DNA from: Streptomyces sp. BHT-5-2
GTDB taxonomy: Bacteria > Actinomycetota > Actinomycetes > Streptomycetales > Streptomycetaceae
Reading direction: 5' to 3'
NCBI RefSeq assembly: GCF_019774615.1
Contig: NZ_CP081496.1
Location: 1,240,001 to 1,304,000, forward strand
Length of the DNA: 64,000 nt
Shown here: positions 9,466-18,459 of the stretch, piece by piece
How positions within the stretch are numbered: the first letter of the stretch is position 1
How the letters are laid out: every line of letters starts with the position of its first letter
Made by a program: the position numbers and the translations under genes
The notes under the pieces: model-generated
The model's input: the letters and a program-made list of their open reading frames with translations, nothing else
The model's database searches: none
What the model was told of the DNA's origin: nothing

Positions 9466-11166
9466 ATGACGGACGGGCACGGCGGGCATACGGGACCAAT
9501 GGCCCGCGCCGCGCGCTCCCGGACACCACGACCCGACCCGCCAGGCCGCCCCCGTCTCCGCCTGCCGGGGCCCCGCCGTCCCGGCCACCGCCGCCGCCCC
9601 GCCGACCACGACCGGTCCGGCGCCCCGGGGAGGCTGCGCACCGCCCTCCGCCGCCGCCCCCGCCCGTCCCGCCGTACGCCCCCGGGCGGCTGGCTCGTGC
9701 CGCCCGCGCGCCCGTACGCCCGGGCCCTCGGGCTGGTGGCCGTCAGCCTGCTCGGTGCGTGGCTGGGGCTGCTGCTGCTCGGCGGCGTACGGGCGCCGGT
9801 GGGCCCGATGGACACCAGCATGGCGCTGCGCCCCTCGCTGACCGGCGGCACCCGGATCACCGTCCCGCCCCTGGGCGACCTGGAACTGGACAGCCACGCC
9901 GCGCCGGTCCGCCTCGACGTCGCCGTCGACCGGCTGGACCCGGTCCGCTCCGCCGAACTGGTCGACCACCCGGAACGGTTCGCCGGGCTCCAGCGGCAGG
10001 TCACCCACGACGTGCTGCACGGCGCCGCCGGCCTGGTGGTGGCCTCCTGCGCCGCGGCGGCCGCCGGCGCCACCGCGCTGGGCCTGGTCGTCTACCGCCG
10101 GCCGCGCCGCGCGCTGGCCGCCGGCGGCCTCGCCCTGGCCCTGCTCAGCGCCTCAGGCACCGCCGCGTACGCCACCTGGAACCCGAGGTCCGTCCTGGAG
10201 CCACGGTTCTCCGGGCTGCTCTCCTCGGCCCCGTCCGTGGTCGGCACAGCGCGCAGCATCGTCAGCGAATTCGACGTCTACCAAAAGGAGTTGGCGCGCC
10301 TGGTCACCAACGTCAGCAAGCTCTACGACACCGCCTCGACGCTGCCCGCCTACCGGCCGGACCCGACCACCCTGCGCGTCCTGCACGTCTCCGACATCCA
10401 CCTCAACCCGGCCGGCTGGCACCTCATCGCCTCACTGGTGAAGCAGTACCGGATCGACGTGATCATCGACACCGGCGACACCATGGACCACGGCTCGGCC
10501 GCCGAGAACCACTTCCTGGACCCGGCCGCCACCCTCGGCGCCCCGTACGTCTGGGTCCGCGGGAACCACGACTCGCGCACCACCCAGCGCTATCTGGCCG
10601 GCCGCCGGAACGTCACGGTCCTCGACGACGGCCGGGTCACCCGGGTGGCGGGGCTGCGGATCGCGGGCGTCGGCGACCCGCAGTTCACCCCGGACCGCTC
10701 GGTGGCACCGGCCGGCGACCCGGCCGAGCGCGCCGCCGGCGGCCGGCTCGCCGACGCGCTGCGCACCCAGCGGCTGGCGGGCACCCCGGTGGACATCGCG
10801 CTGGCCCACAACCCGGTCGCGGCGGCGCAGACGGACGGCCTGGTGCCGCTGACCCTGGCGGGCCACCTCCATCAGCGCGAGGTCAGCACGCTCCCCCGGG
10901 GCACCCGGTTGATGGTCGAGGGCACCACGGGCGGCGGCGGGCTGCGCGCGGTCCAGGACGCGAAGCCCGCGCCCGTCGAGGCGTCGGTGCTCTACCTGGA
11001 CCGCACCACCCGGCGGCTCCAGGCGTGGGACGAGATCACGCTGGGCGGTCTGGGGCTGACACGTGCCGAGGTCAGCCGCCATCTGGCCCGCGAGAACCAG
11101 CCCGGGACACCGGGCGCCACCCCCTCCCCGAGCCCGTCGGCGACGCCGTCCGGTCGGTCCGGGTAA
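9466..11166 (+). CDS. Membrane-bound metallophosphoesterase
   Basis: About 566 residues from the ATG at 9466 (the ATG at 9499 is equally possible). After an Arg/Pro-rich N-terminus there is one membrane segment near residues 87-108 and two more near 180-230. The calcineurin-like domain starts near residue 305 and carries every metal-binding block: HVSDIHLN, DTGDTMDHG, VRGNHD, LAHNP and AGHLHQ. The C-terminus is a Pro/Ser/Thr-rich tail. The protein probably hydrolyses phosphoesters at the outer membrane face, but the substrate is not evident. It is followed by a tRNA promoter. Confidence 0.9.
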   Translation: MTDGHGGHTGPMARAARSRTPRPDPPGRPRLRLPGPRRPGHRRRPADHDRSGAPGRLRTALRRRPRPSRRTPPGGWLVPPARPYARALGLVAVSLLGAWLGLLLLGGVRAPVGPMDTSMALRPSLTGGTRITVPPLGDLELDSHAAPVRLDVAVDRLDPVRSAELVDHPERFAGLQRQVTHDVLHGAAGLVVASCAAAAAGATALGLVVYRRPRRALAAGGLALALLSASGTAAYATWNPRSVLEPRFSGLLSSAPSVVGTARSIVSEFDVYQKELARLVTNVSKLYDTASTLPAYRPDPTTLRVLHVSDIHLNPAGWHLIASLVKQYRIDVIIDTGDTMDHGSAAENHFLDPAATLGAPYVWVRGNHDSRTTQRYLAGRRNVTVLDDGRVTRVAGLRIAGVGDPQFTPDRSVAPAGDPAERAAGGRLADALRTQRLAGTPVDIALAHNPVAAAQTDGLVPLTLAGHLHQREVSTLPRGTRLMVEGTTGGGGLRAVQDAKPAPVEASVLYLDRTTRRLQAWDEITLGGLGLTRAEVSRHLARENQPGTPGATPSPSPSATPSGRSG

Positions 11167-11172
11167 ACCGTT

Positions 11173-11202
11173 TTGGCGAACGGTCCTCCCATCCCATATG
11201 CT
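11173..11202 (+). promoter_or_regulatory. Promoter of the tRNA-Glu/Asp/Phe cluster
   Basis: TTGGCG (11173-11178) and TATGCT (11197-11202) are spaced by 18 nt, about 45 nt before tRNA-Glu. Confidence 0.65.
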
Positions 11203-11249
11203 TCTCACGTCCCCGACGGGGCCGGTAACGGCGCCAAGGCGGGCCATCA

Positions 11250-11322
11250 GCCCTCATCGTCTAGTGGCCCAGGACGCCGCCCTTTCAAGGCGGTAGCACG
11301 GGTTCGAATCCCGTTGGGGGCA
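11250..11322 (+). tRNA. tRNA-Glu (anticodon TTC)
   Basis: GCCCTCA pairs with TGGGGGC in the acceptor. The anticodon loop CTTTCAA gives TTC, and the T loop TTCGAAT is normal. It is the first of three tRNA genes in a row. Confidence 0.95.
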
Positions 11323-11368
11323 CGCACCACCGTGTGCGAGACTGGTTCACGCCACTCGCACAATGCAA

Positions 11369-11443
11369 GGTCCTGTGGAGCAGTTTGGAGTGCTCGCCAC
11401 CCTGTCAAGGTGGAGGCCGCGGGTTCAAATCCCGTCAGGACCG
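11369..11443 (+). tRNA. tRNA-Asp (anticodon GTC), copy 1
   Basis: GGTCCTG pairs with CAGGACC. The anticodon loop CTGTCAA gives GTC, and the discriminator base is G. The gene appears identical to the copy at 17155-17229. Confidence 0.95.
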
Positions 11444-11447
11444 CTGC

Positions 11448-11521
11448 GGCTGGGTAGCTCAGTTGGTACGAGCGTCCGCCTGAAAAGCGGAAGGTCGCCG
11501 GTTCGACCCCGGCCCCAGCCA
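11448..11521 (+). tRNA. tRNA-Phe (anticodon GAA)
   Basis: GGCTGGG pairs with CCCAGCC. The anticodon loop CTGAAAA gives GAA. It starts only 4 nt after tRNA-Asp, which implies co-transcription and processing. Confidence 0.95.
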
Positions 11522-11534
11522 CACCCATTGGGAG

Positions 11535-11564
11535 AAGGTCCCGGTTCACTGCGAACCGGGACCT
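11535..11564 (+). terminator. Terminator of the tRNA cluster
   Basis: AAGGTCCCGGTTC (11535-11547) pairs perfectly with GAACCGGGACCTT (11552-11564), followed by TCTTCGTTG. Confidence 0.8.
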
Positions 11565-11739
11565 TCTTCGTTGTCCGGCTGCGCTGCCCCGGTTCCCCTT
11601 CCTGGTTTCCCTTCCTGGTTTCCCTTCCCCCGGTGCCCCGCCCGGTTCCGCGATCCGGTTTCACCGTCCGGGCCTTCCGGTCGCGTGCGGATCCCGGGCC
11701 GTTCGCCGGAGGCGGCGGGACCGCGCGGGGCCCGCCGGG

Positions 11740-12822
11740 TCACGTGTCGGCGGCGTGCGCGGGCGCGGGGGACGGCTCGCGGCCGCCCGGATGGCGGTGC
11801 CGCCAGACCCAGAAGACCGTGCAGGAGACCGCGGACCAGCCGGCCAGCACCAGGAACGGGAAGGCGTGCTGGTGACCGCCGAAGTAGACCGCGGTGTGCT
11901 GGGCGTTGACCGAGGCGCCGGGCGGCAGCCAGCGGCCGATGGCGCCGAGTACGGACGGGAGCAGCGGCCAGGAGACCGCGCCGCCGGACGAGGGGTTGCC
12001 CAGCAGGACCATCAGGCCCCAGGTGGGGATCATCGCCCAGCGGCCCATCAGGGTGTTGAACATCGTGAAGACCATGCCGGACGTGAACATCGTCAGCGCG
12101 AGGATCATCCAGGACTCGACGAACGGCAGCCGGAGCGCGCCCAGCCACCAGTCGGCCACCGCGGCGATGGCGAAGCCGCCGAGCAGGGCGTAGGCGAGGA
12201 TGAACGCGATCCGCTCGGGCGGGTTGAGGCCGCGGGCGTGCACGCTGAGCTGGATCGCGCCGACGAAGCCGATGATCACGGCCGCCAGGGAGATGTAGAA
12301 GAGCGCCAGACCGCGCGGGTCGCCCTCCTGTAGCGGCTTGATGTCGCGGACGGTGACGTGCACGCCGGTGGCCGGGCCGACCTTGCGGGCGGCCTCGGAG
12401 AGCAGCTGTGCGACGGACGCGCCCGAGGCGCCGGCGACGTCCAGTTCCACGCCGGAGCCGCGGGCGCGCAGCACCGCGTACTCGCGCTGTTCGTCGACGG
12501 CGTTCCGGGCGGCGTCGTAGGTGGCGTACCCGGTGAGCCGGAGGGAGGCGTCGAGGGCCTTCTCCATGCCGACGACGAACGCCTTGTGCTGCGGGGCGGC
12601 GGCGGGGGTGGTGACCACGGCGGTGGGGATGTGCCGGGGGGCCGGGTTGGCCATGGCGTAGGTGTAGGAGCCGGCGAAGAGGCCGGCCGCCGCGGCGAGG
12701 ATGAACATCAGGACGACCGCCGGGAGGAACGGCGATCTCTTGAAGGCCGCCCAGTGTTCGGGCCAGGTCCGGGTCCGGCCGTGTGCGCCGTGCGGGACGG
12801 TGTCGCCTTCATGATCATGCAT
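11740..12822 (-). CDS. ABC-2-like (YhgE/Pip or DUF3533-type) membrane protein
   Basis: 360 residues from the ATG at 12822. The box TAGCGT (12830-12835) lies exactly 7 nt upstream, which predicts a leaderless mRNA. One membrane helix near residues 33-55 is followed by an extracytoplasmic domain of ~110 residues and then about five helices. This is the topology of ABC-2-type permeases and the YhgE/Pip family. No ATPase gene is adjacent, so it may act alone or with a distant partner. The tail is His/Pro-rich and cytoplasmic. It is divergent from hrpA. Confidence 0.78.
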   Translation of the reverse strand: MHDHEGDTVPHGAHGRTRTWPEHWAAFKRSPFLPAVVLMFILAAAAGLFAGSYTYAMANPAPRHIPTAVVTTPAAAPQHKAFVVGMEKALDASLRLTGYATYDAARNAVDEQREYAVLRARGSGVELDVAGASGASVAQLLSEAARKVGPATGVHVTVRDIKPLQEGDPRGLALFYISLAAVIIGFVGAIQLSVHARGLNPPERIAFILAYALLGGFAIAAVADWWLGALRLPFVESWMILALTMFTSGMVFTMFNTLMGRWAMIPTWGLMVLLGNPSSGGAVSWPLLPSVLGAIGRWLPPGASVNAQHTAVYFGGHQHAFPFLVLAGWSAVSCTVFWVWRHRHPGGREPSPAPAHAADT

Positions 12823-12952
12823 GCCGAACACGCTAAGGCACCGATGTCGGACATACCGCCCGGGGTCCGCGGTCCCGCCGCCGGGGCCTGCGCGGGGGCC
12901 GCCGTGAAATGGTTCGCCAGTCTTTTCCGCGAGGTGAGATCCTGGGGAGCGT

Positions 12953-15900
12953 ATGTCCAGTCAGCCTGCCTCCGCCCCGTCCGACGGCGCCCCCACGCTG
13001 CCCTCCCTGCTGAAGCGACTTCCCGAGCTGATGCTGCGCGACCAGCAGCGGCTGGGGCGCCGCCTCGACGGCGCGCGCCGGATCCGCAAGCCCGAGGCCC
13101 GGGCGGCGGTGCTCGTCGAGATCGCCGACGGCATCGACGAGGCGGAGCTGCGCGTGGCGCAGCGGCGCGCCGCGGTGCCGGAGGTGCGGTATCCGGAAGA
13201 GCTCCCGGTCAGCCAGAAGAAGGACGACATCCTGGCGGCCATCCGCGACCACCAGGTGGTGATCGTCGCGGGCGAGACCGGCTCCGGCAAGACCACCCAG
13301 ATCCCCAAGATCTGCCTGGAGCTGGGGCGCGGCGTCCGCGGGCTGATCGGGCACACCCAGCCGCGGCGGATCGCGGCCCGCACGGTCGCCGAGCGGGTGG
13401 CCGAGGAGCTGAGGACCCCGCTGGGCGAGGCGGTCGGCTGGAAGGTCCGCTTCACCGACCAGGTCGGCGACGACACCCTCGTCAAGCTGATGACGGACGG
13501 CATCCTGCTCGCCGAGATCCAGACGGACCGCGAGCTGCGCCAGTACGACACGCTCATCATCGACGAGGCGCACGAGCGCAGTCTCAACATCGACTTCATC
13601 CTGGGCTATCTCGCCCAGCTGCTGCCCAGGCGCCCCGACCTCAAGGTGGTCATCACCTCCGCGACGATCGACCCGGAGCGGTTCGCCCGGCACTTCGGGG
13701 ACTTCGCCGCCGTCGACGGACGGCCGGCCGGCGGGGACGGCGAGCAGGACGGGCACGGCGACGGCGAGCGGCCGAGCGCCCCGATCGTCGAGGTCTCGGG
13801 TCGGACGTATCCGGTGGAGGTGCGCTACCGCCCGCTGCTGGAGGAGGGCGGCCAGGACAGCGACCGCGACCAGATCACCGCGATCTGCGACGCGGTGGAC
13901 GAGCTGCGGGCCGAGGGCCCCGGCGACATCCTGGTCTTCCTCTCCGGTGAACGGGAGATCCGCGACACCGCGGACGCGCTCAACAAGAAGAACCTCCCCG
14001 CCACCGAGGTGCTGCCGCTGTACGCCCGGCTGTCGCACGCCGAGCAGCACCGGGTCTTCCAGCGCCATACGGGCCGGCGGATCGTGCTGGCCACCAACGT
14101 CGCCGAGACCTCGCTGACCGTCCCCGGCATCAAGTACGTGATCGACCCGGGCATGGCCCGGATCTCCCGCTACAGCTTCCGCACGAAGGTCCAGCGGCTG
14201 CCCATCGAGCCGGTGTCGCAGGCAAGCGCCAACCAGCGCAAGGGCCGCTGCGGCCGGACCAGCGACGGCATCTGCATCCGGCTGTACTCCGAGGAGGACT
14301 TCCTCTCCCGCCCGGAGTTCACCGACGCGGAGATCCTGCGCACCAACCTCGCCTCCGTCATCCTCCAGATGACCGCGGCCGGCCTCGGCGACATCGAGAA
14401 GTTCCCGTTCATCGACCCGCCGGACCGCCGCAACATCAAGGACGGCGTCGACCTGCTGCGCGAGCTGGGCGCGCTGGACACCGCGCAGAAGGACGTCCGC
14501 AAGCGGCTGACCCCGCTGGGCCGCAAGCTCTCCCAGCTGCCGGTGGACCCTCGGCTGGCCCGGATGGTGCTGGAGGCGGACCGCAACGGCTGCGTCCGCG
14601 AGGTCATGGTGATCGCCGCGGCGCTCTCCATCCAGGACCCGCGCGAGCGCCCGTCGGACAAGCAGCAGCAGGCGGACCAGCAGCACGCCCGCTTCAAGGA
14701 CGAGACGTCGGACTTCCTGGCGTTCCTCAACCTCTGGCGGTACGTGCGCGAACAGCAGAAGGCGCTGTCCTCGTCCGCGTTCCGCCGGATGTGCCGTACG
14801 GAGTTCCTGAACTACCTGCGGATACGCGAGTGGCAGGACATCTACTCCCAGCTGCGTACGGTCGCCAAGGGCATGGGCGTCCATCTGAACACCGCGTCTG
14901 ATCAGGGGGCTCCGCCCCCGGGCGACGCCCCGCCGGAGCACATCCACATGTCGTTGCTCTCCGGTTTGCTTTCGCATATCGGACTCAAGGACGCCGAGGC
15001 CAAGAACGAGTACCTCGGTGCCCGCAGCGCGAAGTTCGCGGTCTTCCCCGGCTCCGCGCTCTTCAAGAAGCCGCCGCGCTGGGTGATGTCCGCGGAGCTG
15101 GTCGAGACCTCCCGGCTGTGGGCGCGGGTGAACGCCCGGATCGAGCCCGAGTGGATCGAACCGCTCGCCCAGCACCTGGTGAAGCGCACCTACAGCGAAC
15201 CGCACTGGGAACAGAAGATGGCCGCGGTGATGGCGCACGAGCGGGTGACGCTCTACGGCGTCCCGATCGTCGCCCAGCGCAAGGTCAACTACGGCCGGAT
15301 CGACCCCGAGGTCTCCCGCGACCTGTTCATCCGGAACGCCCTGGTGGAGGGCGACTGGCGCACCCACCACCAGTTCTTCCATGACAACCGCAAACTCCTC
15401 GGCGAGGTCGAGGAGTTGGAGCACCGCGCCCGGCGCCGCGACATCCTCGTCGACGACGAGACGCTCTTCGACTTCTACGACCAGCGGATCCCGGCGCACG
15501 TGGTCTCCGGGGCGCACTTCGACTCCTGGTGGAAGCAGAAGCACCGGGACGAGCCGGACCTGCTCAACTTCGAGCACTCGATGCTGATCAACGAGTCCGC
15601 CGAGGCCGTCACCAAGGACGACTACCCGGACTCCTGGCGGCAGGGGAAGCTGAAGTTCAAGGTCACCTACCAGTTCGAGCCGGGCGCGGACGCGGACGGC
15701 GTGACCGTCCACATCCCGCTGCACGTCCTCAACCAGGTCTCGGCCGAGGGCTTCGACTGGCAGATCCCGGGCCTGCGCGAGCAGTTGGTGACCGAGCTGA
15801 TCCGCTCGCTGCCCAAGCCGATCCGCCGCAACTACGTCCCGGCGCCGAACTTCGCCGCCCGCTTCCTGGACACCACCGTGCCCCTCCAGGGCGCGCTGAC

Positions 15901-17047
15901 GGCCTCGCTGGCCGCCGGCCTGCAGCGGATGGTCGGGGTGCCGGTGGAGGCCGCGGACTTCGACCTCGGCAAGGTCCCCGACCACCTGAAGATCACCTTC
16001 CGGGTGGTCGATGAGCGCCGCCGCAAGCTCGCCGAGGCCAAGGACCTGGAGGCACTCCGGCTCCAGCTCAAGCCGAAGACCCGGGCCGCCATCTCTCGGG
16101 CCTTCGAGCAGGCCGAGAAGCGGCCCGGCAAGGACCGCAGGGGCGGCGGGGGCGAGGCCGCGCCGGCCGGCCCGGAGCAGCGCACCGGCCTGACGTCCTG
16201 GACGGTCGGCACGCTCCCGCGCACCTTCGAGACCCGCCGCGCCGGCCAGCCGGTGAAGGCGTACCCGGCGCTGGTCGACGAGGGCAGCACCGTCGCGGTG
16301 CGGCTGTTCGACACCGAGGCCGAGCAGCAGACCGCCATGTGGGCCGGCACCCGCTGCCTGATCCTGCTCAACGTCCCCGCCAACCCCGCGAAGTTCGCCC
16401 AGGACAAGCTGAGCAACCAGCAGAAGCTGGCGCTCTCCCGCAATCCGCACGGCTCCATCGCGGCGCTCTTCGAGGACTGTGTGACGGCCGCCGCGGACCG
16501 GCTGATCGCGGCCCGGGGCGGCCCGGTGTGGGACGAGGAGTCCTTCCGCAAGCTGTTCGACGCGGTGCGGGCCGACCTGGTCGACGCGACGCTGAAGACC
16601 ATCCAGCAGGTGCAGGAGGTGCTGGCCGCCTGGCAGGCGTGCGAGCGCCGGCTGAAGGCGACCGCCTTCCCCTCGCTGCTGCCGTCGCTGACGGACGTCA
16701 AGGAGCAGCTGGCGGAGCTGATCAGACCCGGCTTCGTGACCGCGCACGGCGCCCGGCGGCTGCCGGACCTGATGCGCTATCTCGTGGCCGCCGACCGCCG
16801 CCTGACGCAGCTGCCCACCAACGCCGAACGGGACCGCAGCCGGATGGCGAAGATCAAGGAGATGCAGGACGAATACGCCTGGCTGCTGGAGCAGTTCCCC
16901 CAGGGGCAGCCGGTGCCGGCCGCGGCCCGGGAGGTCCGCTGGATGATCGAGGAGCTCCGGGTGAGCTACTTCGCGCACGCCCTGGGAACGGCCTACCCGG
17001 TCTCCGACAAACGGATCATGAAGGCGGTGGACGCCGCGGCGCCGTAG
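12953..17047 (+). CDS. hrpA: ATP-dependent RNA helicase HrpA
   Basis: 1364 residues, the usual HrpA length. The ATG at 12953 follows GGGGAGC. DEAH motifs: GETGSGKTTQIPK near residue 105 (I), IIDEAHERS near 202 (II), SATID (III) and QRKGRCGR (VI). Then come the HA2 and OB domains and the long HrpA-specific C-terminal region. Two low-complexity insertions are visible: a Gly/Asp-rich one near residue 260, and one near residues 648-657 whose DNA contains a GGGGGC-TCC-GCCCCC hairpin (14905-14919) within otherwise conserved sequence. The protein works in RNA processing and ribosome rescue in other bacteria. It is monocistronic and followed by tRNA-Asp. Confidence 0.96.
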   Translation: MSSQPASAPSDGAPTLPSLLKRLPELMLRDQQRLGRRLDGARRIRKPEARAAVLVEIADGIDEAELRVAQRRAAVPEVRYPEELPVSQKKDDILAAIRDHQVVIVAGETGSGKTTQIPKICLELGRGVRGLIGHTQPRRIAARTVAERVAEELRTPLGEAVGWKVRFTDQVGDDTLVKLMTDGILLAEIQTDRELRQYDTLIIDEAHERSLNIDFILGYLAQLLPRRPDLKVVITSATIDPERFARHFGDFAAVDGRPAGGDGEQDGHGDGERPSAPIVEVSGRTYPVEVRYRPLLEEGGQDSDRDQITAICDAVDELRAEGPGDILVFLSGEREIRDTADALNKKNLPATEVLPLYARLSHAEQHRVFQRHTGRRIVLATNVAETSLTVPGIKYVIDPGMARISRYSFRTKVQRLPIEPVSQASANQRKGRCGRTSDGICIRLYSEEDFLSRPEFTDAEILRTNLASVILQMTAAGLGDIEKFPFIDPPDRRNIKDGVDLLRELGALDTAQKDVRKRLTPLGRKLSQLPVDPRLARMVLEADRNGCVREVMVIAAALSIQDPRERPSDKQQQADQQHARFKDETSDFLAFLNLWRYVREQQKALSSSAFRRMCRTEFLNYLRIREWQDIYSQLRTVAKGMGVHLNTASDQGAPPPGDAPPEHIHMSLLSGLLSHIGLKDAEAKNEYLGARSAKFAVFPGSALFKKPPRWVMSAELVETSRLWARVNARIEPEWIEPLAQHLVKRTYSEPHWEQKMAAVMAHERVTLYGVPIVAQRKVNYGRIDPEVSRDLFIRNALVEGDWRTHHQFFHDNRKLLGEVEELEHRARRRDILVDDETLFDFYDQRIPAHVVSGAHFDSWWKQKHRDEPDLLNFEHSMLINESAEAVTKDDYPDSWRQGKLKFKVTYQFEPGADADGVTVHIPLHVLNQVSAEGFDWQIPGLREQLVTELIRSLPKPIRRNYVPAPNFAARFLDTTVPLQGALTASLAAGLQRMVGVPVEAADFDLGKVPDHLKITFRVVDERRRKLAEAKDLEALRLQLKPKTRAAISRAFEQAEKRPGKDRRGGGGEAAPAGPEQRTGLTSWTVGTLPRTFETRRAGQPVKAYPALVDEGSTVAVRLFDTEAEQQTAMWAGTRCLILLNVPANPAKFAQDKLSNQQKLALSRNPHGSIAALFEDCVTAAADRLIAARGGPVWDEESFRKLFDAVRADLVDATLKTIQQVQEVLAAWQACERRLKATAFPSLLPSLTDVKEQLAELIRPGFVTAHGARRLPDLMRYLVAADRRLTQLPTNAERDRSRMAKIKEMQDEYAWLLEQFPQGQPVPAAAREVRWMIEELRVSYFAHALGTAYPVSDKRIMKAVDAAAP

Positions 17048-17083
17048 GGCGGACCGAGCGCGGCGGCCGCGACCGGGACCGAG

Positions 17084-17114
17084 TTCGACCGCACCCCCTG
17101 ACCTGCTGTACAGT
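17084..17114 (+). promoter_or_regulatory. Probable promoter of tRNA-Asp copy 2
   Basis: TTCGAC (17084-17089) and TACAGT (17109-17114), 19 nt apart, lie 40 nt before the tRNA. Confidence 0.55.
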
Positions 17115-17154
17115 CTTGCTTCGCAGCCCGCCGCAAGCGGAAAGCGAAACGCAA

Positions 17155-17229
17155 GGTCCTGTGGAGCAGTTTGGAGTGCTCGCCACCCTGTCAAGGTGGA
17201 GGCCGCGGGTTCAAATCCCGTCAGGACCG
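17155..17229 (+). tRNA. tRNA-Asp (anticodon GTC), copy 2
   Basis: Same sequence as 11369-11443, including the GCAA just upstream. It forms a 5.8-kb direct repeat bracketing the ABC-2-like gene and hrpA. Confidence 0.95.
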
Positions 17230-17235
17230 CATCTC

Positions 17236-17307
17236 ACGGCCCGCACCGTTCTCCGGTGCGGGCCGTTCTGCTCTCCGGCCCGCACCAGGACTTCCCCGGT
17301 GCGGGCC
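17236..17307 (+). terminator. Two tandem terminators after tRNA-Asp
   Basis: Hairpin 1 (17236-17265) pairs ACGGCCCGCACCG with CGGTGCGGGCCGT and is followed by TCTGCTCT. Hairpin 2 (17277-17307) pairs GGCCCGCACC with GGTGCGGGCC. The arms of the two hairpins are the same sequence, so hybrid pairings are possible. Confidence 0.75.
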
Positions 17308-17482
17308 GTCGCGCCGTCCGGGGCGCGGCACGCGCACCCGCCCGGCGGGCCCGGCATCAGAGGCTCGACCGCGGCCCCGAGTGGCCCGAAGGCGCGGACG
17401 GAAGCGGGCGGCCGTCTTGACGGCGGCACCTGCCGCCGGTACTCAACTCACCAGAAGGCGTGGGGCCGGGAGGTGGCGTGCG

Positions 17483-17719
17483 ATGACGACCGCGGTACGG
17501 CACGAGACGAGGGCGCTGCTGCGCGCCCACCTGTCGGCAGCCCTGCGCTACGGCTACCGCCACCGCACCCGGCAGTGCCCCGTCTGCCACCAGCTGCTGC
17601 GGCTCGCCATGGAGCCGCACGGCGCCCGTTCCGCGCCCGCCGCGCCCCCGGCCACCCCGGCTCCCTCCCGGGCCGCCTGCGAGCCGCCGGCGGAGGACGA
17701 AAGTCCCGCCGGCCGGTGA
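17483..17719 (+). CDS. Small DUF6274-like protein
   Basis: 78 residues. The ATG at 17483 has GGGAGG 9 nt upstream, a strong start signal for so short a gene. The N-terminal half is Arg/His-rich (HETRALLRAHL) and contains one CPVC pair, the shape of the small Streptomyces-specific DUF6274 family as I recall it. The C-terminal half is Pro/Ala-rich and probably disordered. One Cys pair could bind metal only in a dimer or with the nearby His residues. The function is unknown. Confidence 0.7.
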   Translation: MTTAVRHETRALLRAHLSAALRYGYRHRTRQCPVCHQLLRLAMEPHGARSAPAAPPATPAPSRAACEPPAEDESPAGR

Positions 17720-17861
17720 CCAACGCCGCCTGCGCCACCGCCCTCGTGGTGGAAGGCTGTTGAGAACAGCACGACGGGAAGGTGCTATACCCCAGTGCCG
17801 TTCGGCGTTCAAGAAGCCCGCGATGTGACGGGAGTCACCGAACATGTTTCGCGGGATGGGG

Positions 17862-17889
17862 AACTTACCAACCCCCGACACCCTGTCAA
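17862..17889 (-). promoter_or_regulatory. Orphan consensus promoter on the minus strand
   Basis: A perfect TTGACA (17889-17884) and TAAGTT (17867-17862), 16 nt apart. Transcription would start near 17855 and run antisense to the DUF6274 gene. An ATG at 17845 opens a frame with no recognisable product. Confidence 0.6.
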
Positions 17890-18054
17890 TTTAATATGTG
17901 CAATTGCACTCCCCCCACAGGACTCCCGAACGAAACCGCCAGGTCCGGCCTGACGGGCCCCCTCAAAGCCCCTGAAGGGGCCCTGGCGCGCCTGCCGGGG
18001 CCGGCAGGCGCCGGGGCGGGCCGAGCGCCGCGAGCGGCCCGGGAGCGGCCGCAC

Positions 18055-18098
18055 ACAAAAAAGAGATCGCGCCGGACCCGGCGGAGTCCAGCGCGATC
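18055..18098 (-). terminator. Intrinsic terminator of bldC
   Basis: GATCGCGC (18065-18072) pairs with GCGCGATC (18091-18098), and the stem extends inward through GGAC/GTCC. On the minus strand the hairpin is followed by a run of U (AAAAAA on the plus strand, near 18057-18062), the clearest U-run terminator in the window. Confidence 0.82.
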
Positions 18099-18252
18099 GA
18101 CGACGTACCCGGTGGAGCGGATGTGGGGCCTGTTGGGGCAGACACCGCGTCGTATGAGCTCTGTTGGAGCGTGGTGAAGCAGGTGGAGCTGTGGCGCAAA
18201 AACGGGCGTTTCCGGGTTGGGGGACCCGAAAACAGCCTGGTTATGCGGTTAT

Positions 18253-18459
18253 TCAGGACTCGCTGCGCTGCTGCGGAATACCCGCGAGCAGTGCGCGGAC
18301 CTCAGCCTCGCGGTAACGCCGGTGCCCTCCGAGCGTGCGGATGGACGTGAGCTTGCCTGCCTTGGCCCAGCGGGTCACCGTCTTCGGGTCCACGCGGAAC
18401 ATCGTGGCGACCTCGGCGGGGGTAAGCAGCGGCTCGGCGTCAGGGGTGCGAGCGGTCAT
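18253..18459 (-). CDS. bldC: Developmental regulator BldC (MerR-like HTH)
   Basis: 68 residues. The ATG at 18459 has AGGAGG 6 nt upstream. The whole protein is one winged helix-turn-helix: LLTPAEVATMFRVDPKTVTRW is the HTH and SIRTLGGHRRYRE is the wing. The size and sequence match BldC of S. coelicolor, which binds tandem direct repeats cooperatively and delays entry into development. Neighbours hrpA and vdh are also those seen in S. coelicolor as I recall. A long AT-richer leader precedes it. Confidence 0.96.
   Translation of the reverse strand: MTARTPDAEPLLTPAEVATMFRVDPKTVTRWAKAGKLTSIRTLGGHRRYREAEVRALLAGIPQQRSES

Larger units (their letters stand above)
17720..18252 (+). other. Intergenic region between the DUF6274 gene and bldC
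   Basis: 533 bp with no convincing gene. It holds the bldC terminator (18055-18098), GC-rich hairpins around 17950-18012, an AT-rich block with a 12-bp palindrome GTGCAATTGCAC (17898-17909), and a strong minus-strand promoter at 17862-17889 that faces away from any recognised minus-strand gene. Confidence 0.6.

Noticed and set aside
12833..17194. 1453-codon minus-strand open frame opposite hrpA
   Set aside because: Long antisense frames are normal in very GC-rich genes; it has no start signal or recognisable domain, while hrpA is complete on the plus strand.
17357..17881. Minus-strand frame starting near the orphan promoter
   Set aside because: It continues antisense through the DUF6274 gene with Arg/Gly-rich shadow composition and no Shine-Dalgarno; kept only as a possible RNA.
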